Position numbers and translations under genes: made by a program. 6,579 nt of DNA from Candidatus Atribacteria bacterium (lineage in GTDB: Bacteria; Bipolaricaulota; Bipolaricaulia; UBA7950; UBA9294), in the NCBI GenBank assembly GCA_004525685.1, contig SPBW01000120.1, positions 1 to 6,579 of the forward strand, given 5' to 3'. The first letter of the stretch is position 1, and each line of letters starts with the position of its first letter. The notes below the pieces were generated by a model. The model was not told the DNA's origin. It searched no databases and saw nothing but the letters and a program-made list of their open reading frames with translations. Positions 1-6,262 of the stretch are shown here, piece after piece.

Positions 1-1730
1 GGCGGAAAGCTGCTCGTAACATCTGCGTCCCCGATTCCGGGTAGATTCTGTCCCACAGCCAGAGGCGCAGTGGCAGTGGCTAGACCACCACCGTAGACCA
101 CATCGTTGTATCGGACATAGATCTCATCTTCGTTGAAGGCCTCAAGCTTCCAATTGTCAAGTCGCAGCTGGAAGCCGCCCATAGAGTTCGCCAGTCCCAC
201 GCCAAGTGCATCCCATACCGGCCAAAGCTGAAGTCCGCTCATGGAGACAAACGTTTGGGAATTCGAGTTGGTCTCATCGAGAATCAGCCACTCGCTGTCA
301 TCCTCGCCATGCGGATCGCACACGTGGACCAGAACCTGTTCAGGACAACAAGAATCTTCATTGGCATTGCTGTCGATCACCCGCACATACACCGAGTCGC
401 GGCCAATCCAGAAGGTCTCTTGGTCGATTCGCAAGCTGTCAGTAAACGAGGTGATGGAATGGTTCTTCTCCTCGATATAGCACGTGGCGAGCTTGAAGTC
501 ATCGGCATCATTGGGATCAAGGTAATAGGCGACAAGCACGTCGCGTACGCGAAGCGATTGGAAGCCGAGGTCCCGCTGAATGTCGTTGAGATTCAGCTGG
601 AATACGCCGGAGTTCGCGCTGGTCTCTTGCGCATAGAACGACACGGGCGCAATGCCGTCTGCGTCGACGGTGTCGAACCAAGTGACATTGACACCTGCAG
701 CGAACTCATCCTGGGTGGGATACTCGACGTAGTAGCGGTGGTCGGCATTGGCACTGTTGTAGATGTTGTACCAGCGAATCCGCTCGCCGATCACAGTGCC
801 GTTGGGTTGAACACCACCTGAATTGAGCAGCATACAGAACTGAGTTGGACTTCCAACGCGAACGGGATTCCAGGAGCCAGGATTGACAAGGATGAACACG
901 GGAACGACCTCAACTTCATTGCAGTTGACATTCTCATCGGGGTCGGAAATGGTAACGAATGCCGAATCATGTGCATCCGGGTAGATGTTCTTGCTCCAGG
1001 CAATCGTCGCCTCGTGATCAATGATCTTCATCATGCCGACGGCGATATCTGTCGGATCATCGGGATCGACGTACAGGCCTACCAGCGTATCCATGTTCTC
1101 GAACCGACCGATCAGGTACTCATCCCAGGCTGTCGGATCCGCCCACGTGGAGGGAGGCATCGCCTCTCCCGGCCAGAAAACAGGGATCATCAAACCGCCG
1201 GTGAAGGTGGGGCCTGGCGCAACCCACACACGGTCGTCGGCAGGTTGATTCCATGCGCCGCCGTACAAGTAGTGCCCCCACATGAAGTCATCTGTGAATC
1301 CGTCGACGGGAACATCGACGACATGGGTAGCAAGATGCGGCGCGTTGGCAGCAAACGACTCGCGCGAGCCAATCTGAAACGCTCGATAAGAGACAAAGAT
1401 ACCCGTGTCCGAACCCGTCTCCTCTAGATAGTCAAACTGCGTAGGATCATCCGAACCGGGGACTGCAAACCACACGATGTAGGCGCCGGTCTTCGGATCC
1501 ATGAGCTTCAGATCCGGCGATATCTTGTCTCGCACATCGCAATCTTCATTCTCATCGTTATCGATGACGACGATCCATATCTCGTCTCCCTCTTGGACTT
1601 GCGTGATGCGGTCCTGGCCGTTCTTGTCTGATGCGAAATAGAGCTGCGATTGCGTTGCGTAGAGAGGGAAAACCAGTAGGATTGCTGCCAGCAGCAGCCC
1701 CATCCCCATCATCCCGATTCGTCGGTTCAT
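1..1730 (-). CDS. Modular exported/cell-surface protein, C-terminus beyond window (partial)
   Basis: An uninterrupted frame reads leftward from ATG 1730-1728 to the window edge, giving 576 residues without a stop. AAGGGG (complement of 1736-1741) lies 5 nt upstream of the ATG and supports this start. Residues 1-25 form a signal peptide: basic MNRR, a hydrophobic stretch, and a likely cleavage after LYA. The mature part is acidic, aromatic and beta-rich. Three modules are visible. Each opens with a hydrophobic strand running into an acidic turn: D57-N-D-E-N-E-D63, D263-P-D-E-N-V-N269 and D453-S-N-A-N-E-D459. Each later carries an E-T-x-x-(N/D)-(T/S)-x-x-F-like strand: LEETGSDTGIF at 102-112, ETSANSGVF at 369-377 and DETNSNSQTF at 485-494. 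The turns resemble Ca2+-binding DxDxNxD loops, but calcium binding is inference. Seven cysteines (64, 270, 299, 417, 461, 462, 471) could form disulfides or bind metal. No catalytic motif is recognised. A structural envelope, S-layer-like or adhesive role is plausible but unproven. Whether a C-terminal anchor exists cannot be seen. Confidence 0.85.
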   Translation of the reverse strand, partial: MNRRIGMMGMGLLLAAILLVFPLYATQSQLYFASDKNGQDRITQVQEGDEIWIVVIDNDENEDCDVRDKISPDLKLMDPKTGAYIVWFAVPGSDDPTQFDYLEETGSDTGIFVSYRAFQIGSRESFAANAPHLATHVVDVPVDGFTDDFMWGHYLYGGAWNQPADDRVWVAPGPTFTGGLMIPVFWPGEAMPPSTWADPTAWDEYLIGRFENMDTLVGLYVDPDDPTDIAVGMMKIIDHEATIAWSKNIYPDAHDSAFVTISDPDENVNCNEVEVVPVFILVNPGSWNPVRVGSPTQFCMLLNSGGVQPNGTVIGERIRWYNIYNSANADHRYYVEYPTQDEFAAGVNVTWFDTVDADGIAPVSFYAQETSANSGVFQLNLNDIQRDLGFQSLRVRDVLVAYYLDPNDADDFKLATCYIEEKNHSITSFTDSLRIDQETFWIGRDSVYVRVIDSNANEDSCCPEQVLVHVCDPHGEDDSEWLILDETNSNSQTFVSMSGLQLWPVWDALGVGLANSMGGFQLRLDNWKLEAFNEDEIYVRYNDVVYGGGLATATAPLAVGQNLPGIGDADVTSSFP

Positions 1731-1790
1731 GCGATCCCCTTAGTCCTTCAGCCCTCATCAATCCAGCCGATTGGCGTATCGTGAGAATTC

Positions 1791-1804
1791 CCTTCTTGAG
1801 AAGG
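1791..1804. repeat. Short perfect inverted repeat, possible operator
   Basis: CCTTCT-TG-AGAAGG has 6-bp arms around a 2-bp centre. It sits about 60 bp upstream of the surface-protein start codon and about 175 bp upstream of the SHOCT gene. The symmetry and location suit a dimeric regulator site or a short hairpin in the surface-protein leader. A repeat this short can arise by chance, and no cognate regulator is encoded in the window. Confidence 0.3.
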
Positions 1805-1964
1805 TTCCGCTCAAGACTGTGGGGTGAGCGCATTGTGCAGTCAAGTGAAGTGCCTATGCAGCTTTTTTTGCGAATCGAGCCTTGTCTATTCGAGAAGAGA
1901 CATCTCAAACGCACGCCTTCTTCACCGTGCCAACACGCCGCCATCCCACACTATCGAAGCTAAT

Positions 1965-1971
1965 GGGAGGG
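1965..1971 (+). promoter_or_regulatory. Strong Shine-Dalgarno site fixing the start of the SHOCT gene
   Basis: GGGAGGG lies 6 nt before ATG 1978. It rules out the in-frame upstream ATGs: the one at 1963 overlaps the site itself, and the one at 1882 would add 32 residues of low-complexity intergenic translation in front of the hydrophobic N-terminus. Confidence 0.7.
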
Positions 1972-1977
1972 AACATC

Positions 1978-2205
1978 ATGTGGCACGGAGTTTATGGCAG
2001 TGGTTGGCCGATGGTCGCAGGTGGCCTAGTGTTCTGGGCTAGTATCATCTTCTTGGTCGTCTGGGGCATCGCGCACACGACGCGCCATCAGGACACACCG
2101 CAGCACTACGGGAAGTCGCCCATAGAGGTTCTCAAGGATCGCTATGCCAGGGGCGAGATTACCAAGACACAGTTTGATGACATCAAGCGAGACCTGATGA
2201 CGTAG
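1978..2205 (+). CDS. Small single-TM membrane protein with C-terminal SHOCT-like domain
   Basis: This is a 75-residue protein. Residues about 11-32 form one hydrophobic segment rich in V, F, W, I and G, which should cross the membrane. A short polar linker (T34 to G45) follows. Residues about 47-74 (SPIEVLKDRYARGEITKTQF and the following DDIKRDL) match the SHOCT pattern: L-x-x-R-y-A-x-G-E-I-(T/S)-x-x-(E/Q)-(F/Y)-x-x-(I/M)-K-x-x-L. SHOCT is a short two-helix module, usually at protein C-termini and often attached to a membrane segment. It is thought to mediate oligomerisation or binding, and no enzymatic function is known. The length is normal for this architecture. Start ATG 1978 follows GGGAGGG. 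The gene is the first of a probable operon, ending 34 bp before the dehydrogenase gene. No specific role in that operon can be read from the sequence; domain assignment is confident, function is not. Confidence 0.85.
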   Translation: MWHGVYGSGWPMVAGGLVFWASIIFLVVWGIAHTTRHQDTPQHYGKSPIEVLKDRYARGEITKTQFDDIKRDLMT

Positions 2206-2239
2206 CTATCGGCTATGATGAGCGGCATACGGAGGGACC

Positions 2240-3298
2240 ATGGATATTGCAGTCATCGGGGCAAGTGGTGATGTTGGGCGCCAGATCGCGCAGCAGGTGG
2301 TGGCGGAGCGCTTGCTCGATCGAAGTGAGACACTCACTCTGGTCGGCAATCCAGAGGGTTCGTCAGCGCGCAGTACCTATGGCCTGGCTGCTGATCTGAC
2401 AGACGCCTACGCAGAGATCGTCCCCATCATTGACGTCGTCCTTGATCCTTCACGCATTCGATCCGATCTCATCGTGGCCGCTGCGGGTGCCACACCGAAG
2501 CCATCGCTTGGGACACCGCCACTTGATCGCGATGGGTTGGCAGCAGCCAATGCCAAGATCTTCCAGCGGTATGCGCAGGCGATCGCACAGAATGGCCACG
2601 GCCACGAGATCGTCGTGTGTATTGCCAACCCAGTAGAACTTGGCGTTGCCATCTTTGCGAAACACTTGGGCCGCCAGCGCGTCGTTGGCATGGGTGCATT
2701 CCTCGACTCACTTCGATTCCGTCAAGAGATCGGCGCAAGTCTGGGTATCCGTCGCGAGCGCATTCATGCCTTCGTGGCCGGTGAACATGGCTCGTTGTCA
2801 GTCCCGCTTTGGAGCGGTGTGCATGTTTACGGATACTCCGACACGCAGCTGGCTCAAGCCTTAGAGACAATCCGAAAAGGCGTCAACATCGACACCTTGT
2901 GGGAGGCGATTGCGCAGGCGCAGGCTCGGATCGCATCTCTCATCCAGGATGGGAAGGTGCAAGAAGCGTATGCCCTGGTCGAGCAGTACCCGCCTGATGT
3001 CCGCGTCGTGATACGCCCATTCGTAACACACTACAGCGGTGCAAAGACAGTCACAGGCACCGCACGCGCCACGATGGAATTCATTCGAACGATCACCCAA
3101 GGAGCTGACGTTCTTGTCTCCGGGCAAGTGGCGCTGGAAGGTGATGCGTACGGTATTCATGGCACGATAGGGGTCCCCTTCGTCGTCGGCAATCGGGGTG
3201 TTGACCGCGTGTTCGAACTGCCCATTGACGACGCTGAGCGAAGGCTGCTCTGCGAGTCTGCTCGGCTTTGTGGCGAGAAGATCGCCCGGTTTCTGTAA
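2240..3298 (+). CDS. Lactate/malate dehydrogenase-family oxidoreductase, atypical substrate and cofactor sites
   Basis: This 352-residue protein belongs to the NAD(P)-dependent 2-hydroxyacid dehydrogenase superfamily (LDH/MDH). It probably interconverts a 2-keto acid and its 2-hydroxy acid in the cytoplasm. It starts with the Rossmann loop GASGDVG (7-13). Family landmarks follow: N130-P131, the LDSLR segment with catalytic-pair D156 and substrate Arg R159, catalytic H183 in GEHG, then the C-terminal G-x-YGIHGTIGVPFVVG region (about 301-317). The mobile-loop segment is GATPKPSLGTPPLDR: the conserved second Arg is R97, but the residue that separates LDH (Gln) from MDH (Arg) aligns with P86, and the loop is a few residues longer than usual. 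After beta-2, where NAD enzymes have Asp, it reads VGNPEGSSARS (35-45), closer to the GSERS of chloroplast NADP-MDH, so NADP(H) use is possible. About 20-40 residues longer than typical relatives, with extra sequence around 238-268. GGAGG lies 4 nt before the ATG. Likely co-transcribed with its neighbours. Substrate unknown. Confidence 0.88.
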   Translation: MDIAVIGASGDVGRQIAQQVVAERLLDRSETLTLVGNPEGSSARSTYGLAADLTDAYAEIVPIIDVVLDPSRIRSDLIVAAAGATPKPSLGTPPLDRDGLAAANAKIFQRYAQAIAQNGHGHEIVVCIANPVELGVAIFAKHLGRQRVVGMGAFLDSLRFRQEIGASLGIRRERIHAFVAGEHGSLSVPLWSGVHVYGYSDTQLAQALETIRKGVNIDTLWEAIAQAQARIASLIQDGKVQEAYALVEQYPPDVRVVIRPFVTHYSGAKTVTGTARATMEFIRTITQGADVLVSGQVALEGDAYGIHGTIGVPFVVGNRGVDRVFELPIDDAERRLLCESARLCGEKIARFL

Positions 3299-3347
3299 CA
3301 CTTGAACCTTCGAGAGGGACATCGGTTTGTTTTAATGGATTCGGCCT

Positions 3348-4562
3348 GTGCTCATGGATACCCTGTCCGACACTGTGGATGAGATCTCACAACCTCAACC
3401 CGGCGGGCGGCGTCGCGCCATTCCGCTGGCAGCATCAACGCTCTTCGTGGCTATTTCACTCGGTGGAATCGGCCTCATCGTGCAGCTTTATCTTGACTCG
3501 CTCAATACGCCGGTCTTTCTGATCAGCCTAACCACAACCATTCACGGTGTCGGCATGATGGTGGGGTCATGGCTGTGGGGGACCGTATCCGACTACGTCA
3601 AGCGACGCCGGTTGCTTGCCTTCCTTACGTTTGGAATGGCAGCAAGCATGGCCACACTGATTGCCTTGCCGTCACTGGGTATTGTGTTGACTGCGGCGTT
3701 CGTTCGATCGGTGATGTTTGCCGGCACGGGCGTAGTCGCTATCGCTGTCGTTTCCGCATCGAGTTTGGCTGAGAGACGGGGTAAGAATCTGTCGTATATC
3801 TCATCGGCCCGATCTCTCGGGTTCGCTATGGGCAGCATCCTTGCCGGAGTTGCATTGGCGGGATTGGGGTTTCGTTATTCGTTCGTTCTGTTCGCTGCAC
3901 TGCCGCTGGCTGCGTTCGCTGCGGTGTGGTTCTTGCCCAACGAGAATCCGATCGTTCGCAAAGAGAAGATCGGAGCGTGGAAAGCGATCTTCAGCTCGGG
4001 TTTGTTTGACCTCTATTTGGCGACGGCATTGCGACAGATGGCCATCTTCGGAACCTTCGCCCTGTTGGTGGTCTACATGAAGTCGATCGGCATCGCGGTA
4101 AGCGTGATCGGCTTGATTGGTGCCTCCAATACCGCCACGCAAGTCCTAGCCAATCTTCTGTTTGGCTGGCTGGCCGATCGCATCGGGCGCAGGCGCATCT
4201 TCATGCTGGGCTTCTTCTTGTCTGCTGTGACGCCGCTCTTCTTCGTGCTTGCATCCAATGTCTACGGAATGATCTGCGGATATGTGTCCCTTGGCCTGTC
4301 GTTCAGCTCGATGTACGCCGGTTCAACGGCATTCATTGGCGACCGGGTGCCTGAGGAGCGTCAAGGACAGATGCTTGGGTTGTACGAATCCTCTCGTGGG
4401 CTCGGCGGACTGTTTGGCCCTGTCTTGGCGGGTATTCTCGTTCCGACAATTGGCTATGACGGCATGTTCTTGGTGATGTCGGGGATTGCTGCCGCTGGGT
4501 TCCTCGTGCTATACATTGGCCGAATGCGTGGCGGTGCGCGTGCTCAAGCAGCATCTAGCTAA
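3348..4562 (+). CDS. MFS transporter, 12 TM segments
   Basis: This 404-residue integral membrane protein is a Major Facilitator Superfamily secondary transporter. A hydrophilic N-terminal tail (about 1-25) is followed by 12 hydrophobic segments: about 27-48, 56-80, 89-108, 111-135, 154-174, 176-196, 222-245, 250-273, 284-303, 306-328, 347-366 and 372-391. The central polar loop (about 197-220, NENPIVRKEKIGAWK) separates the two six-helix halves. Motif A-like loops are present in both halves: GTVSDYVKRRR (78-88) and a classic GWLADRIGRRR (273-283). GPVLAG (357-362) is typical of helix 11. These features fit proton- or solute-coupled transport, but they do not identify the substrate; the closest general match is drug/metabolite efflux or organic-acid type MFS. 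The start is uncertain: an in-frame TAA at 3333-3335 limits extension; GTG 3348 has GGAT 7 nt upstream, while ATG 3354 is the alternative. There is no strong Shine-Dalgarno, so translation may depend on the upstream gene 49 bp away. Confidence 0.88.
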   Translation: MLMDTLSDTVDEISQPQPGGRRRAIPLAASTLFVAISLGGIGLIVQLYLDSLNTPVFLISLTTTIHGVGMMVGSWLWGTVSDYVKRRRLLAFLTFGMAASMATLIALPSLGIVLTAAFVRSVMFAGTGVVAIAVVSASSLAERRGKNLSYISSARSLGFAMGSILAGVALAGLGFRYSFVLFAALPLAAFAAVWFLPNENPIVRKEKIGAWKAIFSSGLFDLYLATALRQMAIFGTFALLVVYMKSIGIAVSVIGLIGASNTATQVLANLLFGWLADRIGRRRIFMLGFFLSAVTPLFFVLASNVYGMICGYVSLGLSFSSMYAGSTAFIGDRVPEERQGQMLGLYESSRGLGGLFGPVLAGILVPTIGYDGMFLVMSGIAAAGFLVLYIGRMRGGARAQAASS

Positions 4563-4574
4563 ATACGCTACGGC

Positions 4575-5990
4575 CTATCGTACTTGTTCCCAATTTGTGT
4601 GCTCGATCCCATCGCGATCAATCCGCTGATAGGTGTGTGCTCCGAAGTAGTCACGTTGCGCTTGCAGCAGATTGGCGGGCAGGCGAGCGGTTCGATAGGT
4701 ATCGACGAAATTCAGTGCAGAACTCATCGCAGGAACGGGAATGCCTGCTTCATGCGCACAAGCGACCATCGAGCGAAAGCTTGCTTGATGCTTGTTCCAG
4801 AGTGACTGGAATGGCTCAGCAAGGAGTAGGTACGCAAGATCTGGCTGTCGCGCAAAGGCCTTGCCCATGGGAACCAGCAGGCGGGCGCGGATGATGCATC
4901 CGGCCATCCACACGCGGGCAACCTCTGATAGATCCAATGCATAGGCGCGATCCTGGGACGCGTCTTGCAGTTGTCGAAATCCTTGTCCATAGACAGTAAG
5001 AAATGCCAGAAGCAAGGTTGAGAATAGCGCATCGAGTGCCTCGTCGCGCCTCATCGAAAGACGTGGATGTGGACCGGCTAGTAGCATCTCTGCTGCCGAG
5101 CGCTCGGCCTTCAATGAGGACGTAATCCGCGCGAACACAGCCGCAGCGATGGATGCAGAGGGTGTTCCCAAATCCAGCGCCGATTGACTCGACCACTTGC
5201 CCGTTCCCTTCTGAGCGGCTGTGTCGAGGATCATCTCAACAAGAGGCCCTGTGCCCTCTGGGTCCTGTTGTCGCAGGATCTTCTCTGTGATGGCGACCAG
5301 ATAGGACTCAAGCTCTGCGTCGTTCCAGCGTCCGAACACGTCGGCCATTTCATCAGCCGACATCTCAAGACCTCGATGCATCAGATCGTAGGCCTCGCAC
5401 AACGCCTGCATGAGCGCGTATTCGATGCCATTGTGGATCATCTTGACATAGTGGCCGGCCGAACGTGGACCCAGTAGCGCGCAGCATGACCCGTGCGGAC
5501 CAACGGCCGCCAGCGACTCAAGCAATGGCGCTACCTGCTCGTAACCGCTCAGCGATCCTCCAACCATGATCGCAGGGCCGAGTAGCGCGCCTGTTTCCCC
5601 TCCGGATATGCCAATGCCTAGGTAATGGAGGCCCAGTCTTTCTGCCGCCGCGTAGCGTCGGTCGGTATCGCTGTAATGGGCGTTGCCGCCGTCCATCAGG
5701 ATGTCGCCTGGCTCAAGCAGAGGCAGAAGCGCTTCGATCAAGGCATCGGTCGCAGCGCCTGACTTGACCATGAGGAGTACTTTCCTGGGCCGCGAGAGCA
5801 AGGCCACGAAGCTCTCGATATCATAAGCCGCCTCAATCGCCTTGCTTTTACTTTGCGATTCAATGAAGGCGCGCGTTCTTGCTTCGGTTCTGTTGTACAC
5901 GGCGACGGTGTAGCCACGGCTTTCGATGTTCAGAGCAAGATTCTGACCCATGACAGCAAGCCCGATGACGCCGATGTCCATTGACCCCAT
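4575..5990 (-). CDS. gnd: 6-phosphogluconate dehydrogenase, decarboxylating (NADP+)
   Basis: This 471-residue cytoplasmic enzyme performs the third step of the oxidative pentose phosphate pathway: 6-phosphogluconate + NADP+ to ribulose-5-phosphate + CO2 + NADPH. It is full length for the long homodimeric family. The coenzyme loop is GLAVMG (10-15), and N33-R34-T35 is the usual NADP+-selecting turn. DGGN (100-103), SGGETGA (129-135), the catalytic KMIHNGIEY (K183, H186, N187, E190) and QKGTGKW (260-266) follow. The C-terminal tail carries the phosphate-binding residues R446 and H452 inside QAQRDYFGAHTY. These numbers coincide with the classical sheep-enzyme numbering, which supports the alignment. 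Small departures: SGGETGA where SGGEEGA is usual, and WMAGCIIR (361-368) where WRGGCIIR is usual. ATG 5990 has AGGAGGAGG (complement of 5992-6000) just upstream; ATG 5981 is a possible second start just before the Rossmann strand. Convergent with the MFS gene (12 bp) and divergent from the metallo-beta-lactamase gene. Confidence 0.96.
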   Translation of the reverse strand: MGSMDIGVIGLAVMGQNLALNIESRGYTVAVYNRTEARTRAFIESQSKSKAIEAAYDIESFVALLSRPRKVLLMVKSGAATDALIEALLPLLEPGDILMDGGNAHYSDTDRRYAAAERLGLHYLGIGISGGETGALLGPAIMVGGSLSGYEQVAPLLESLAAVGPHGSCCALLGPRSAGHYVKMIHNGIEYALMQALCEAYDLMHRGLEMSADEMADVFGRWNDAELESYLVAITEKILRQQDPEGTGPLVEMILDTAAQKGTGKWSSQSALDLGTPSASIAAAVFARITSSLKAERSAAEMLLAGPHPRLSMRRDEALDALFSTLLLAFLTVYGQGFRQLQDASQDRAYALDLSEVARVWMAGCIIRARLLVPMGKAFARQPDLAYLLLAEPFQSLWNKHQASFRSMVACAHEAGIPVPAMSSALNFVDTYRTARLPANLLQAQRDYFGAHTYQRIDRDGIEHTNWEQVR

Positions 5991-6066
5991 GCCTCCTCCT
6001 CAGACTGCCGCGCAGGTTGCCCCTGCCCTACGCGAGCAAGCCCTTGCGCATCTAGCGGATGTATCC

Positions 6067-6096
6067 AGTGTACAGCTCGCTGTCGCACACAGTCCA
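6067..6096 (-). promoter_or_regulatory. Candidate sigma-70-type promoter for gnd
   Basis: On the minus strand, TGGACT (complement of 6091-6096, 4/6 to TTGACA) is separated by 18 bp from TACACT (complement of 6067-6072, 4/6 to TATAAT). It would start transcription near 6060, giving a leader of about 70 nt before ATG 5990. The -10 overlaps the small inverted repeat 6072-6083, where a regulator could act. The match is moderate and comes from visual consensus scoring only. Confidence 0.3.
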
Positions 6097-6118
6097 TTCG
6101 CACCCCCGATGCATTCGT

Positions 6119-6133
6119 GAGCGAAGTTCACTC
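6119..6133. repeat. Imperfect palindrome in the gnd/MBL intergenic region
   Basis: GAGCGAAGTTCACTC is a 15-bp inverted repeat with a single-base centre and one mismatched pair. It lies upstream of the candidate promoters in both directions, as a shared operator might. It could equally be chance. Confidence 0.2.
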
Positions 6134-6202
6134 GATCAGGGGCACAACGAGTCCTTGAGTCGACATGACCTGGTGGGGAGCGCGAATAGAATCTATGGGA
6201 GC

Positions 6203-6231
6203 TTCATGCAACTCGCGGGATGGCGTAGAAT
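6203..6231 (+). promoter_or_regulatory. Candidate sigma-70-type promoter for the MBL gene
   Basis: TTCATG (6203-6208, 3/6 to TTGACA) and TAGAAT (6226-6231, 5/6 to TATAAT) are separated by an optimal 17 bp. Transcription would begin near 6238, leaving a short leader that includes the Shine-Dalgarno AAGGGAG. A second identical TAGAAT box lies 39 bp upstream at 6187-6192 but has no good -35 at proper spacing. Confidence 0.45.
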
Positions 6232-6262
6232 ACATCAGTCGAATGAAAGGGAGAGCAAGCTC

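Larger units (their letters stand above)
1731..1977. other. Divergent intergenic region between surface-protein gene and SHOCT-gene operon
   Basis: These 247 bp separate two genes transcribed away from each other, so promoters for both directions should lie here. I find Shine-Dalgarno sites at both ends. I find no -35/-10 pair good enough to call: the best minus-strand -35 is TTGACT (complement of about 1837-1842), but it has only a poor -10 partner. A T7 run (1863-1869) has no convincing stem before it. One perfect small inverted repeat (1791-1804) is listed separately. Nothing here looks like a tRNA, a riboswitch or a small gene. Confidence 0.6.
5991..6262. other. Divergent intergenic region between gnd and the MBL gene
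   Basis: This 272-bp non-coding stretch contains both 5' flanks. It has one plausible promoter for each direction (listed separately) and a second TAGAAT box at 6187-6192. It also has two small inverted repeats: ACAGC-TC-GCTGT (6072-6083) and the imperfect GAGCGAAGTTCACTC (6119-6133, one mismatched pair). No small coding frame with a Shine-Dalgarno site and coherent protein character is visible, and I see no RNA-gene fold. Confidence 0.6.

Noticed and set aside
255..821. Open frame on the plus strand (188 codons) inside the surface-protein gene
   Set aside because: It is antisense to a continuous 576-codon frame that has a signal peptide, a Shine-Dalgarno site and repeated modules. The plus-strand frame has no good ribosome site, and its product resembles no family I know.
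969..1427. Open frame on the plus strand (152 codons)
   Set aside because: It is another antisense shadow of the surface-protein gene, with an Arg/His-rich product lacking domain character.
1861..1870. T7 run (1863-1869) considered as a terminator
   Set aside because: No GC-rich stem precedes it and no plus-strand gene ends upstream.
1558..1944. Minus-strand frame of 128 codons overlapping the start of the surface-protein gene
   Set aside because: It overlaps the signal-peptide region in another frame and spans the divergent promoter region, and its product is Arg-rich with no recognisable domain.
1882..1977. N-terminal extension of the SHOCT protein from ATG 1882
   Set aside because: The extension reads through the Shine-Dalgarno site at 1965-1971 and encodes polar sequence unlike the family. 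ATG 1978 is correctly spaced.
2469..2870. Minus-strand frame of 133 codons inside the dehydrogenase gene
   Set aside because: It lies fully within a gene with clear LDH/MDH motifs, and its product is Arg/His-rich with no motif.
3301..3335. AACC...GGTT followed by TGTTTT considered as a terminator between dehydrogenase and transporter genes
   Set aside because: The stem is only 4 bp with a 15-nt loop, too weak to call.
4556..4580. Shared bidirectional terminator between the convergent MFS and gnd genes
   Set aside because: The 12-bp gap has no inverted repeat or T-run, so any terminator must lie within the coding ends or use another mechanism.
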